The notes under the pieces: generated by a model | What the model saw: only the letters and a program-made list of their open reading frames with translations | The model's database searches: none | What the model was told of the DNA's origin: nothing | Program-made: the position numbers and the translations under genes | Assembly: GCA_022736715.1 (NCBI GenBank) | Contig: DZDJ01000006.1 | Coordinates: 1-61,944, forward strand | Length of the DNA: 61,944 nt | From: Edaphobacter aggregans | GTDB taxonomy: Bacteria > Acidobacteriota > Terriglobia > Terriglobales > Acidobacteriaceae | Direction of reading: 5' to 3' | Part shown: in pieces, positions 42,265 through 51,557 of the stretch | Layout: every line of letters begins with the position of its first letter | How positions within the stretch are numbered: position 1 is the first letter of the stretch

Positions 42265-42714
42265 ATGAATGACATGACCCGCCGCAACCTGCTGCAGGCA
42301 TTGCCTGCTCTGGCGCTTCTGGGCAGCACCCTGGCCAAAGGGCAGACGCCCGCCGCCGAATCGTCGCCACTGGCCCATTCCCGCGTCTTTAACTTCGATC
42401 AGCTCCCCGTCTCCCACAACAAAAGTGGAGCCACCTCGCACCACATCGTGCAGGGGACACTGCCCATCGGAGAATACGTGGAATTGCATGAAACCACGCT
42501 GCTTCCCGGCCAAATGCCGCATCCGGCGCACCGCCGCCGGCACGAGGAATTCATGCTGATCCGGGAAGGCAGCATCGAGTTCACCGCCAACGGCAAGCCT
42601 GCGATGGTTGAACCCGGCGGCGTCGCCTATGCCGCCTCCGGAGAGCTGCATGGGCTCAAGAACACAGGCAGCGTTCCCGCCCGCTACTTTGTGATTGCCA
42701 TCAACAAAGGCTAG
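42265..42714 (+). CDS. Exported cupin-domain protein
   Basis: 149 residues. The N-terminus MTRRNLLQALPALALLG has twin arginines and a hydrophobic core, suggesting Tat export. A single cupin_2 barrel follows with PHPAHRRRHEEFMLIREGSIEF as motif 1 and PGGVAYAASGELHGLKNTG as motif 2; His and Glu residues could bind a metal. Its role is unknown. Confidence 0.8.
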   Translation: MNDMTRRNLLQALPALALLGSTLAKGQTPAAESSPLAHSRVFNFDQLPVSHNKSGATSHHIVQGTLPIGEYVELHETTLLPGQMPHPAHRRRHEEFMLIREGSIEFTANGKPAMVEPGGVAYAASGELHGLKNTGSVPARYFVIAINKG

Positions 42715-42735
42715 TAACCCGCTCCATCAAAAAAA

Positions 42736-42768
42736 GTTAGGGGCACGACCGTAATCGTGCCCACATAG
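42736..42768 (-). terminator. Hairpin between cupin and phoU genes
   Basis: GGGCACGA and TCGTGCCC form a perfect 8-bp stem around CCGTAA. Read leftward it is followed by CTAACTTTTTTT, so it probably terminates phoU. It shares flanks (GTTA and ACA) with the hairpin near 36087, as a dispersed repeat might. Confidence 0.7.
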
Positions 42769-42797
42769 CCGTACCCAGGCTTGATTCTGCTCGCCTG

Positions 42798-43469
42798 CTA
42801 ATCCGCAGCCAGGCTCATCTGATGGCGCACATCCGACCCGCGCACCCAGAAGATGACATCTTCGGCAATATTGGTGGCATGGTCGGCCGTGCGCTCCAGG
42901 TTGCGCGCAATGATGATCGCGTTCAGCGCCTGATCGCTTACCTCCGGCCGGGCCTGCATCTCCTGCATCAGCGCCCTCTGTGCCGTGTGGTTCATCGCGT
43001 CCATCTCATCGTCCATCGTCAGCACAGATTCCGCCAGCTTCACATCCGCGTCCAGCAGCGCCTGGATCGAGGTCCGCACCATCCGCCCGGCCCATTCGCC
43101 CATCTTCTTCACATCCACCGGCAGCTTCACGCCCGGCAGATTCATCAGACCCTCGGCGCGCTGGGCAATGTTCACCGACTGGTCACCCACCCGCTCCAGA
43201 TCGCTGTTGATTTTGATCACAGCCAGAATAAAGCGCAGATCCACAGCCATCGGCTGCTCTTTGGCCAGCAGATCGTAGGCCATCTGGTACACATCCCGCT
43301 CCGTCGTATTGATGGCCGCTTCCAGGTCGCGCACATGCTGGCACAGGCCGGCGTCCTGCTGCAGATACGCTTCCACCGCGCAGTCCAGCGCCTGCTGGGC
43401 CAGGGCAGCCATGGCCAGTAATTTGTCCTTCAACTCCGCCAGCTGCTGCTGGAAATGGATGCGTGGCAC
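42798..43469 (-). CDS. phoU: PhoU-family phosphate signalling protein
   Basis: 223 residues in two three-helix bundles, each with the metal-binding signature: INSDLERVGDQSVNIAQRA and IIARNLERTADHATNIAEDVIFW. PhoU connects the Pst phosphate transporter with the PhoR kinase. The start is GTG (MPRIHFQQQLAEL), because GGAGG precedes it; the frame is open further upstream. Pst genes are not in the window. Confidence 0.94.
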   Translation of the reverse strand: MPRIHFQQQLAELKDKLLAMAALAQQALDCAVEAYLQQDAGLCQHVRDLEAAINTTERDVYQMAYDLLAKEQPMAVDLRFILAVIKINSDLERVGDQSVNIAQRAEGLMNLPGVKLPVDVKKMGEWAGRMVRTSIQALLDADVKLAESVLTMDDEMDAMNHTAQRALMQEMQARPEVSDQALNAIIIARNLERTADHATNIAEDVIFWVRGSDVRHQMSLAAD

Positions 43470-43593
43470 GCGAACACTCCTCCGACCCGGTTTCGCAGCC
43501 AAACCTCTGCGATCTCTTTATTGTGCAACATTCATGCAACAAACAAATGAATTTTAATCCGCAGAGTTGCATGGCATCCGAATGCGCACCCGC

Positions 43594-44352
43594 TCACCGG
43601 CAAAGCCGCCGCTCCGCCTCCTGCGTCGCCTCATAAATCTGCTCAAAGGACTCCACCGCATACAGCACCTTCTGCATCTCGCTGGTGGAAAACCGCTGCT
43701 CCAGCACGCGATCCAGGTCAAAGTCACGAATCTCCGGCCCGCCTTCAATCACATGCGTACACTCCCCATGCGACGAGATCAGCCCGCTGCCATACACCTT
43801 GATGCGTCCATTCTGCCGGATCACGCCAAACTCCACCGTAAACCAGAAGAGCCTCCCCATCCGCTCCAGATCCTCCTGGTCTTCCAGCGCCGCGCATACT
43901 TTGCCGTAATGCTGCAGAAAATCGGCAAACACAGGATGCGCGTGCATCGGCACATGGCCAAACACGTCATGAAAAATATCCGGCTCCGGCGTGTACTCCA
44001 GCGACTCGCGGCTGCGCAGCCAGGTGGTCGTAGGAAACAGCCGCGCCGCCAGCATCTCAAAGAAGGCGTCCGGCGGCAGAAAGCCGCTCACCGGCATCGA
44101 TTGCCACCCCGTCCGCGGCTGCAACCGGCTGCTGATGGCCGCAAGCTCAGGAATCTGGTCTTCGCGCAGGCCGATAATCTCAACGCCGTCCAGATACTCC
44201 TGGCACGCATGCTCGCGCAACTGCGGCATGCGCCGCCGCACCAGCTCTGTCCATACGGCGTGCTGCTCCGGGGTGTAGGTCTTCCAGTCCTGTTGAATAA
44301 GAAACGGCTTTGCCGCGACCAGTTTCACGTCGGGTGTGGCTGCTGTCTTCAT
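43594..44352 (-). CDS. phhA: Phenylalanine 4-hydroxylase
   Basis: 252 residues, the short single-domain bacterial type. Fe(II) ligands are His128 and His133 in PDIFHDVFGHVP and Glu174 in FWFTVEFG. It uses tetrahydropterin and oxygen to make tyrosine, which feeds HppD. It starts 89 bases after murF in the same direction, so it may be read from the dcw transcript or its own promoter. Confidence 0.96.
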   Translation of the reverse strand: MKTAATPDVKLVAAKPFLIQQDWKTYTPEQHAVWTELVRRRMPQLREHACQEYLDGVEIIGLREDQIPELAAISSRLQPRTGWQSMPVSGFLPPDAFFEMLAARLFPTTTWLRSRESLEYTPEPDIFHDVFGHVPMHAHPVFADFLQHYGKVCAALEDQEDLERMGRLFWFTVEFGVIRQNGRIKVYGSGLISSHGECTHVIEGGPEIRDFDLDRVLEQRFSTSEMQKVLYAVESFEQIYEATQEAERRLCR

Positions 44353-44441
44353 CCTCGCCAGCTCACTTTCTGCCCTGCAGGGCTGCAAGCCAAACGTATG
44401 ATGATCTGCCTCCAGCCCATCTGCTGTCAATGCAGGGGATT

Positions 44442-45833
44442 TCAGTGCGACGCTTCCGGCGATGCACTGCCAAAGAGCACCGCCAGCGCCTTTTCCAGCC
44501 GCACACCGCGCGAGGCCTTCACCAGCACCGCATCGCCTTCCCGCACATTGGCCTGCAGCCACGCGCCCGCGGCCTCCGGCGTTTCCACAAACACCGCTTC
44601 CGCTCCGGCTGCCCCCGCCGCCTCCGTCAGATGCCTGGCCAGTCCGCGCACGCCCACCACCACCGGAATGCCCACAGAGGCCATCCGCCTGCCACAGGCC
44701 GCATGCAGCGCCGCCGCCTCCAGCCCCAGCTCCAGCATTTCCCCGGCCACCACAATGCGCCGGGTTGCCGGAACCGCCAGCAACGCATCCACCATCGCGT
44801 CCAGCGCGCGGGGGTTGGAGTTGTAGCAATCGTTGATGATCGTCGAGCCCTGCCAGGCCAGCACTTCGCCCCGCTTGTCCGCCGGCTTCAGCCCTTCCAC
44901 CGCACGCACACACTCGGCCAGCGTCATGCCGCTCTTCAGCCCCACCGCAATGCCGGCCAGCGCGTTGTATACATTGTGCCGCCCCAGCAACTGCAGATGC
45001 ACCGGCGCCGAAGCATCCCCCGCCGTCACCTGGAAGCGCATTCCCTCCGCACCTGCCTCCGTAATCCCCTCCGCCCGCAGATCAGCACAGGGACCGGCGC
45101 CAAAGTAAATTGCGCGGCCGTCCAGCCCACGGCCAAACTGCGAAACGTAGCTGTCATCGCAGTTCAGAAACGCAACCCCATTCGAGGGCAGCGCGTCGAT
45201 CAGTTCATACTTCGCGCGCGCGATACCGGCAATCCCATCGGCAAAGTTTTCCAGATGCACCGGAGCCACGTTGGAGACCACGCCCCAGTCCGGCGCGGCA
45301 ATCTTTGCCAGCGCGGCAATTTCGCCCGCATGGTTCATGCCCATTTCCATCACGGCCGCTTCGTGCTCCGGTTCCAGTTTGAGCAGTTGCAGCGGCAACC
45401 CAAAACCATTGTTCAGGTTCCCCTGCGACTTCAGCACGGCAAACTTTGCCCCCAGCACCTGCGCCACGGCCTCCTTGGTCGTCGTCTTGCCCGCAGAGCC
45501 GGTAATGCCAATCACCCGCTTGCCCCAGTGCCGCCGCACCGTATGCGCCAGGGCCTGCAAGGCGACCAGCGGATCATCCACCAGCAACAGTTTTTCTGCG
45601 CGAACGCTGGTATTGGCCGCCCAGCCCCGCTGCACCACGGCGGCCACAGCGCCCCGCTCCAGCGCCGCGGCGACGTAGTCGTGCCCGTCCAGCCGCTCGC
45701 CCCTGACCGCGAAGAACAGTTCCCCCGCGCCAATCGTGCGCGAGTCAATGGAGTAGCCGGTGGCCACGGCAACCACATCAAAGCTCCCTTGGGCCTTCGT
45801 CCACGCGGCAATTTGTCCCAGTGTCAGCTGCAT
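44442..45833 (-). CDS. murF: UDP-MurNAc-tripeptide--D-Ala-D-Ala ligase
   Basis: 463 residues. The Mur ligase ATP loop GSAGKTTTK is at about 112-120, the central domain carries NNGFGLPL and VMEMGMNHAGEI, and the C-terminal domain starts near DKRGEVLAWQGSTIINDCYNSNP. It adds D-Ala-D-Ala to complete the cytoplasmic peptidoglycan precursor. It overlaps murE by ten bases. Confidence 0.97.
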   Translation of the reverse strand: MQLTLGQIAAWTKAQGSFDVVAVATGYSIDSRTIGAGELFFAVRGERLDGHDYVAAALERGAVAAVVQRGWAANTSVRAEKLLLVDDPLVALQALAHTVRRHWGKRVIGITGSAGKTTTKEAVAQVLGAKFAVLKSQGNLNNGFGLPLQLLKLEPEHEAAVMEMGMNHAGEIAALAKIAAPDWGVVSNVAPVHLENFADGIAGIARAKYELIDALPSNGVAFLNCDDSYVSQFGRGLDGRAIYFGAGPCADLRAEGITEAGAEGMRFQVTAGDASAPVHLQLLGRHNVYNALAGIAVGLKSGMTLAECVRAVEGLKPADKRGEVLAWQGSTIINDCYNSNPRALDAMVDALLAVPATRRIVVAGEMLELGLEAAALHAACGRRMASVGIPVVVGVRGLARHLTEAAGAAGAEAVFVETPEAAGAWLQANVREGDAVLVKASRGVRLEKALAVLFGSASPEASH

Positions 45834-47317
45834 TCCGCCAGCGCCTCTCCTGCTACTTCCACATCATCAAAGGCAATCGTGCCTTCGCGCAATATCTGCA
45901 CCTTCTCATGTCCTTTGCCCGCAAGCAAGACAATATCGCCTGCGCGCGCCGCAGCGATTGCCTTGCGGACCGCCCTGGCCCGGTCCACTTCCACCAGACA
46001 TTCCGTCCCCGTCTCCTGCACGCCGGGCAGCGCTTCGGCAAGAATCGCCTGCGGATCTTCGCTGCGCGGATTGTCGCTGGTCAACACCACCAGGTCACTG
46101 CCCTCGCCCGCAGCACGTCCCATGCGCGGCCGCTTGCTGCGGTCGCGGTCGCCGCCGCAGCCAAACAGCGTAATCACCCGGCCACCCTGCTTCGCCGCCA
46201 GTTCCCGCGCCAGCGCAATCAGGTTCCGCAGCGCATCGTCCGTATGCGCATAGTCCACAACCACGGTAAAGGGATGGTCGCCACGCACCACCTGAAAACG
46301 CCCCGGCACATGGTCCAGCGCTTCCGCTCCGGCAGCCACTTGCTCCAGCGTCAACCCGCGGGCCAGCGCCGCAGCCGATGCCGCCAGCAGGTTATACACA
46401 TTCACGCGCCCGCTCAAATGTGAACGCAAAGCAATACTGCCCTGCGGCGTCACCATGCGGAACCGCGTTTCCCCCGCAAAATACTCCACCTGCTCTGCAC
46501 GATACTCGCCCTGCCCGATGCCGTACAACATCGCCTGCGAGCCGGCCTGCCGCGCCGTCTCCGCCAGACGCAGCCCATACGCATCCTCGGCATTCAACAC
46601 CGCAACCCGCGGCGGCGCTGCGCCCACGCCCTCAAACAACCGGCGCTTGGCGGCAAAATAATCCTCCATCGTCCGGTGATAATCCAGATGGTCCTGCGTC
46701 AGGTTGGTAAAAATCGCCGTATCGCAATGCAGCCCCCACACCCGCTCCTGCTCCAGCGCATGCGACGACATCTCCATCACCGCTTCCGTCGCACCCGCAC
46801 GCTCCCCATCGGCAAACAGCTCCAGCAGGTCCCGCGACTCCGGCGTAGTATGCGGCGAGGGCCGCACCGCATCGCCCACGTGATACTCAATCGTGCCCAC
46901 CAGCACGCAACTGCGGCGCACGCTGCGCAGCATTGCCTCCAGCAGAAATGCCGTCGTCGTTTTGCCGTTTGTGCCCGTCACCGCGCTCAGCGCCAGCCGG
47001 TGCTCCGGGTGCCCAAAGAGGTTGGCGCTGATGCCCGCCATCGCGCGGCGTCCCTGCGCCACCAGCACAGCCGCTACCTGCGGTGACTCCGCCTGCAACG
47101 CGGCAAAGGCCTCCGGCGAGTCCGTCACAATCGCCGCTGCGCCGCGCTCCAGCGCCGCGGCAAGATAGCGGTTGCCATCCGTGGTGCCGCCGCGCATGGC
47201 CAGAAACAAGTCTCCCTGCTCCACCCGCCGCGAATCATACTCAATGCCGCTGACCTGCGCCTCCGGCCCGGAGCGTGCTTCCACAGCAATGCCCGCCAAT
47301 GCTTCCTGTATCTGCAT
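45824..47317 (-). CDS. murE: UDP-MurNAc-dipeptide--2,6-diaminopimelate ligase
   Basis: 497 residues. The ATP loop GTNGKTTT is at about 115-122, with EMSSHAL, the carbamylated-Lys region YHRTMEDYFAAKRRLF, and SDNPRSEDP. The DNPR motif indicates meso-diaminopimelate as the added residue, matching a Gram-negative-type wall. It follows ftsI by about 100 bases. Confidence 0.97.
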   Translation of the reverse strand: MQIQEALAGIAVEARSGPEAQVSGIEYDSRRVEQGDLFLAMRGGTTDGNRYLAAALERGAAAIVTDSPEAFAALQAESPQVAAVLVAQGRRAMAGISANLFGHPEHRLALSAVTGTNGKTTTAFLLEAMLRSVRRSCVLVGTIEYHVGDAVRPSPHTTPESRDLLELFADGERAGATEAVMEMSSHALEQERVWGLHCDTAIFTNLTQDHLDYHRTMEDYFAAKRRLFEGVGAAPPRVAVLNAEDAYGLRLAETARQAGSQAMLYGIGQGEYRAEQVEYFAGETRFRMVTPQGSIALRSHLSGRVNVYNLLAASAAALARGLTLEQVAAGAEALDHVPGRFQVVRGDHPFTVVVDYAHTDDALRNLIALARELAAKQGGRVITLFGCGGDRDRSKRPRMGRAAGEGSDLVVLTSDNPRSEDPQAILAEALPGVQETGTECLVEVDRARAVRKAIAAARAGDIVLLAGKGHEKVQILREGTIAFDDVEVAGEALAECS

Positions 47318-47418
47318 CGTCTTCCCTGTCTCTGTTGGATTCTATCGCTGGAAGAACATCCGCTGCGCCAGCAGCACGCCCAGCTTCCAGTCAAAGTGTC
47401 CGGCGCGGCGGTACGGAA

Positions 47419-49740
47419 TCAGCGGCTGAGGCGTACAACAATTTCGGTTCCGGTTGGCACCATCGTACCAGCCGCAGGTACCTGCTCGCGCGCCAGCCCA
47501 CTGCCCACCGGATGCACCTTCAGCCCCGCCGTCGCAGCCGCCTCAATCACATGACGCAGGTCTTTGCCGGTCAACGAGGGCACCGGCACCAGCTTGCCCG
47601 CATTCACCACCACAGAACCATCCGGCCTGGCAGGCAAAGGCGGCGGCAAGGAGCGGTTCGCAAAGGAGCGGTCCGCATCCGAGGACAACAGATTGCCGGA
47701 CGACTGCAGTTGCTGCTGATCTTTTTTATAGGTGTCCACCACGGATTTCGACAACGAGGCCGACACTGCTTCCGGCCCGCCCAGCCTGGCATCGTCCGCC
47801 TTCTGCGCCAACGCCGCGCCGTCCACCTCACCGGAGCGCAACGGATCATCTGCCGGCAGCTCATTCACCGCGGAGAAAAGCGCATCCAGGTCCTCCGGCG
47901 TCTCCTGCGGAGCATCGTCCTCATCCTCCATCTGTTTGGCAGAGGCCAGCAGCAGCTTGGGCGTCTTCACTTCCTCGTCATGCGGCACGCCCAGATACTC
48001 CAGCACATTCTGCGCAACCTCATGGAAGATGGGCGCAGCCACGGCCGTGCCGTAATACGCGCCCTTCGGCGAATCAATGACGATCACCACCGAAATCGCC
48101 GGATTATTAATTGGCGCAATGCCGGCAAAAGATGCTATGTGCTGCGTCTTCGAATACGTGTGCGTCACCACATCAATCTTCTGCGCTGTTCCCGTTTTCC
48201 CTCCGGCAGAGTAGCCGTTCAGTGCCGCGGGCCGTCCAGTGCCATTCAGCACAATGCCTTCCATCATCTGCCGCATCCTGGCCGCCGTCAGTTCTGAAAT
48301 CACGCGGCGCGAGCCCTCCGGCAGCGGAGACGGCAACTGCACCTCCGGCCGGAACGGCTCCGGCTTCATCTTGTCTCCGTCTTTCAGCCCTTGGTTGGTC
48401 TGCATCAGAATATGCGGCGGCAGATACACCCCACCGTTGGCAATGGTGGAGACCATGGACACCAACTGGACCGGTGTCACCGCCACTTCCTGCCCAATGG
48501 CAATCGAGCCGATACTGGTGGCCTCCCAGCGGTTTGGCTTCTTCAGCAGGCCGCGCGTCTCCGCTGGCAATTCCACGCCCGTGCGCTGCCCAAAGCCAAA
48601 GGCATGAATGTAGTCGTAAAACCGCTCCTTGCCCAGCCGCAGCGCCATCTTCACCGCGGCCACGTCACTCGACCGCGCCAGCGCCGTAGCAATCGTCACC
48701 TTGCCCAGGCCGCGGTCAGAAATATCATCGTGGATAGTGCGTCCAAACAGAACAATCTGCCCGCCCTGGCAGTCCACAATGTCCGTGGGCTGCACCCCGG
48801 TGGCGTCAATTGCCGCCGAATAGGTCACCAGCTTGAAGGTCGACCCCGGCTCATACACATTGCTCACCGCAATATCACGCAGAGAGCGCGGGTCCGCATG
48901 GCGAAAATCATTCGGATTGAAGGTGGGACGAATCGCCAGCGCCAGAATCTGCCCGGTATGCGGATCCTGGATCACAATCACACCGCTCAGCGCCTTGGTC
49001 TTCTCCATCGCATGGTCCAGCGCCGTCTCCGCAATGTACTGGATGTTCGCATCGATGGTCAGCATCAGGTTGGTTCCCGGCTGCGGATCGCGCTCCACGC
49101 TGCCGAAGATGTGCCGCCGCGCATCGATGGCCGTCAACATGCGGCCCGGAACACCATGCAGCTCCTTCTCGTATGCCCGCTCCATGCCGCCCAGACCCTT
49201 ATCATCCGTGCCCACATAGCCCAGAACCTGTGCGACCATGTCGTTGTTCGGGTAGTAACGCTTGAACTCCTTCTGGAAGTAGACACCCTTGATGTGCAGC
49301 GCGCGCACCTCGTCCGCAACATCCGGCCGCAGCTTCCGCGCGACCCAGGCAAAGTTGCGGGAGTTGTTCAGCCGCTCCAGAATTTCCTGGCGCGTCGTGT
49401 ACTTGTCCTCCGGCTCCAGGTGGACGACCCTCGCCAGCGCATCGGCAGCGGCAGCCTTGTCTTCCATCTCCGACGGCACGGCATACACCGAGTCAGCCAG
49501 CACCGTCATGGCCAGTGCCCGCATGTTGCGGTCATACAACATGCCGCGGCGCGGCGCCACCTCAAACGTGCGCTGCTGCTGCCGGTCGGCCCGCTCCACA
49601 AACTCACCGTGCCGCACCACCTGCAACCAGCCCAGACGCAGCGCAATCACCACCACCCAGGCGCAAAAAAACAGCGCCACGTAAACAAAACGTATCCGCC
49701 GGATCGGTGCGGATAGCGTTTGCCTGGGCGCCTGCGTCAT
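47419..49740 (-). CDS. ftsI: FtsI/PBP3-like division transpeptidase with PASTA domain
   Basis: 773 residues. There is one N-terminal membrane anchor (about 17-38), a PBP dimerisation domain with RRGMLYDRN, and a transpeptidase domain with the active Ser300 in STFK, SSD at 357-359 and KTG at 515-517. The second motif is usually SSN; Asp here is notable. After a long low-complexity linker (about 600-700, acidic then Ser/Gln rich) comes one C-terminal PASTA domain (about 708-772). It cross-links septal peptidoglycan. Confidence 0.95.
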   Translation of the reverse strand: MTQAPRQTLSAPIRRIRFVYVALFFCAWVVVIALRLGWLQVVRHGEFVERADRQQQRTFEVAPRRGMLYDRNMRALAMTVLADSVYAVPSEMEDKAAAADALARVVHLEPEDKYTTRQEILERLNNSRNFAWVARKLRPDVADEVRALHIKGVYFQKEFKRYYPNNDMVAQVLGYVGTDDKGLGGMERAYEKELHGVPGRMLTAIDARRHIFGSVERDPQPGTNLMLTIDANIQYIAETALDHAMEKTKALSGVIVIQDPHTGQILALAIRPTFNPNDFRHADPRSLRDIAVSNVYEPGSTFKLVTYSAAIDATGVQPTDIVDCQGGQIVLFGRTIHDDISDRGLGKVTIATALARSSDVAAVKMALRLGKERFYDYIHAFGFGQRTGVELPAETRGLLKKPNRWEATSIGSIAIGQEVAVTPVQLVSMVSTIANGGVYLPPHILMQTNQGLKDGDKMKPEPFRPEVQLPSPLPEGSRRVISELTAARMRQMMEGIVLNGTGRPAALNGYSAGGKTGTAQKIDVVTHTYSKTQHIASFAGIAPINNPAISVVIVIDSPKGAYYGTAVAAPIFHEVAQNVLEYLGVPHDEEVKTPKLLLASAKQMEDEDDAPQETPEDLDALFSAVNELPADDPLRSGEVDGAALAQKADDARLGGPEAVSASLSKSVVDTYKKDQQQLQSSGNLLSSDADRSFANRSLPPPLPARPDGSVVVNAGKLVPVPSLTGKDLRHVIEAAATAGLKVHPVGSGLAREQVPAAGTMVPTGTEIVVRLSR

Positions 49741-49790
49741 GTGCTCTCAAGAAAAAGAAATAGAAATAGATGGCAGATGCCGTCCGCCAG

Positions 49791-50321
49791 CTACTGCACG
49801 GACGGCATTGCGGGAACTTTTACCTGTGCCAGCACCGGTGCATTCGGGTCAGAACCATCCAGCGTCGGGCGTACAAACTGCCCGGGCTGCGGGGCATCCA
49901 GCCCCAACTGATGCGCCATCTCGTCAATCCGGCCCGGATCGGTCAGCTGCGCTTCCGTCAGCCGCAACTGCCGGTTCTGCTCATTCAGCAGTTCCAGCTG
50001 CTGCTTCTGCGCTTCAACATGGTAGCCATACTCAATGGCGCTGAAGTGCTGCCACACGTACACCATCACCAGCACAAACAGCACCGCCAAGGCGGCGGAA
50101 AAGCTGCGCATCTCGCGCGTCCGCTGCGGATCGTCCGCCTTCACCAGCCGGCTGTTGTCCAGGTGCTTGGTAAAGAAGACCTCCGGCGTGGGTCCGCGCC
50201 GCGCGCGCTGCTGCGCGGCAAAGAGAGCCATGTTGCGCTCGGCCACCGACTCCGCATTGTTGCGGGCAACGGTGCGGCCAGGCCTGCCCACCGTCTGCGC
50301 TGGAATTGCCTGTGTCGCCAT
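49791..50321 (-). CDS. ftsL: FtsL-like division protein
   Basis: 176 residues. A cytoplasmic tail of about 75 residues, one membrane helix (SFSAALAVLFVLVMVYVWQHF) and a short periplasmic leucine-zipper-like coiled coil, typical of FtsL. Its position between rsmH and ftsI supports the call. The ATG used follows GGAGAGCAGGT; a longer frame begins 37 codons earlier without a site. Confidence 0.85.
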   Translation of the reverse strand: MATQAIPAQTVGRPGRTVARNNAESVAERNMALFAAQQRARRGPTPEVFFTKHLDNSRLVKADDPQRTREMRSFSAALAVLFVLVMVYVWQHFSAIEYGYHVEAQKQQLELLNEQNRQLRLTEAQLTDPGRIDEMAHQLGLDAPQPGQFVRPTLDGSDPNAPVLAQVKVPAMPSVQ

Positions 50322-50470
50322 ACCTGCTCTCCAAATCTTCTGCTGCTTTCTGCTGCCCACCTCCTGAAACGAACCGGGTCGGGATCGCTGTTGTAAGGAA
50401 GGTGGTCGTACTGTAGAGTTGTCTTTCGCCAAATTACCGGTGGGACAACCCCGACCCGAACCTGTTCTCA

Positions 50471-50597
50471 GCTTCTAGCCTCTAGCTATTAGCCTTTAGC
50501 TGCCTCAGCGTCGTTTCAGCTCCTACGCTCCAGCCACTCATCTTGCTGCTTCATAAAGTCAGCTAAAAGCTAACGGCTGGAAGCTAAAAGCTGCTTC
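50471..50597. repeat. AGCT/TAGC-rich degenerate repeat at the 3' end of rsmH
   Basis: Repeated blocks such as AGCTTCTAGCCTCTAGCTAT, then AGCTAAAAGCTAACGGCT and GGAAGCTAAAAGCTGC. The last blocks run into the rsmH stop and encode its final residues. A related block in the opposite sense lies at 51519-51556. Confidence 0.55.
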
Positions 50598-51481
50598 TCC
50601 GCCGCTCTCATCTTTGCGCTTCTGGCCCGCGGGTTGCGCATCATCTCTTCTTCCCCCGCAGTCACCGGCTTGCGCGTCAGCACCGTGTACGTCCCATCTT
50701 TTGCGCCGTCCCGGAAGGCGTCTTTCACGAGCCGGTCTTCCAGCGAGTGGAAGCTGATCAGCACCACCCTGCCTCCCGGTTTGAGCAATCGCGGCGCATG
50801 GTGCAATAGCGCTTTGATCTCGCCCAGCTCGTCATTCACATAAATCCGGAGTGCCTGAAAGGTCCTGGTCGCCGCATGAATCCTGTCCTGTTTCATTGCT
50901 GGGGCCGCAGCCGATACCACTTTGGCGAGTTGCGCCGTTGTCGTAATCGGCCGGGCCCTCACAATGGCTCTGGCGATTCTCCGCGACCTCCTTTCCTCTC
51001 CGAATTCGTAAATCAGATCGGCGAGCTCGTTTTCGTCCATCTGATTTACCACTTGTTCGGCGGTCACTCCGCTGCGCGTATCCATACGCATGTCCAGCGG
51101 CCCTTCCGCTCGAAAACTGAATCCTCTGTGCGCCTCGTCCAGGTGCAGGCTGCTCACGCCAAAATCCGCCAGCAGACCATCCACACTGCCCGGCTCCAGC
51201 AGGTTGCCAGCCCTGGAAAAGGCTGCGGGGTGCAAAATCACCTCCGGCATCGCCTCGCCCAGTTCGGCCCGTACCTCCTCCAGCCTTGCCTTTGCCAGTT
51301 CCATCGCTTCCGGGTCGCGGTCAAAGCAGATCAGCCTGCCCTGCGCGCCCAGCCTCTGGGCAATTGCGCTGGAGTGTCCTGCCAGGCCCAGCGTGGCATC
51401 CACATAGGTGCCACCCGGCCGCACATTCAGGAAATCCAATGCTTCTTCTAAAAGAACCGGCACATGCCGCGGTTTACTCAT
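50570..51481 (-). CDS. rsmH: 16S rRNA (cytosine1402-N4)-methyltransferase
   Basis: 303 residues. HVPVLLEEALDFL, the SAM-binding DATLGLAGHS, LLADFGVSSLHLDEAHRGFSF, and VLISFHSLEDRLVKDAF are diagnostic of RsmH/MraW. It methylates C1402 of 16S rRNA. The ATG chosen has GGAG eight bases upstream. The C-terminal few residues are encoded in an AGCT-rich repeat. Confidence 0.96.
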   Translation of the reverse strand: MSKPRHVPVLLEEALDFLNVRPGGTYVDATLGLAGHSSAIAQRLGAQGRLICFDRDPEAMELAKARLEEVRAELGEAMPEVILHPAAFSRAGNLLEPGSVDGLLADFGVSSLHLDEAHRGFSFRAEGPLDMRMDTRSGVTAEQVVNQMDENELADLIYEFGEERRSRRIARAIVRARPITTTAQLAKVVSAAAPAMKQDRIHAATRTFQALRIYVNDELGEIKALLHHAPRLLKPGGRVVLISFHSLEDRLVKDAFRDGAKDGTYTVLTRKPVTAGEEEMMRNPRARSAKMRAAEKQLLASSR

Positions 51482-51518
51482 TCCCATTTCTCCGCCATGT
51501 GCTCCCCACTGAGGGGAC

Positions 51519-51556
51519 TGTTAGCTTCCAGCTTTTAGCTACTAGCTAAAGGCTGT
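51519..51556. repeat. AGCT/TAGC-rich repeat between mraZ and rsmH
   Basis: GTTAGCTTCCAGCTTTTAGC and ACTAGCTAAAGGC in tandem, inverted relative to the copy at 50553-50597. AGCTTCCAGCTTTTAGC is the complement of GCTAAAAGCT preceded by GGAAGCT there. Confidence 0.55.
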
Positions 51557-51557
51557 T

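Noticed and set aside
44353-44422. A 22-codon leftward frame ending in the ATGA at the phhA start
   Set aside because: No enrichment for Phe or Tyr codons, no terminator and no good RBS; likely chance.
37389-47402. CCAGTCAAAGTGTCCG occurs at 37389 and at 47387
   Set aside because: A single 16-base match between two places in 62 kb is near chance expectation and the flanks do not match.
47341-47412. Coding-like tail in the murE/ftsI gap on the minus strand (GHFDWKLGVLLAQRMFFQ)
   Set aside because: No start codon and it is too short; it might be an old gene end but is not supported.
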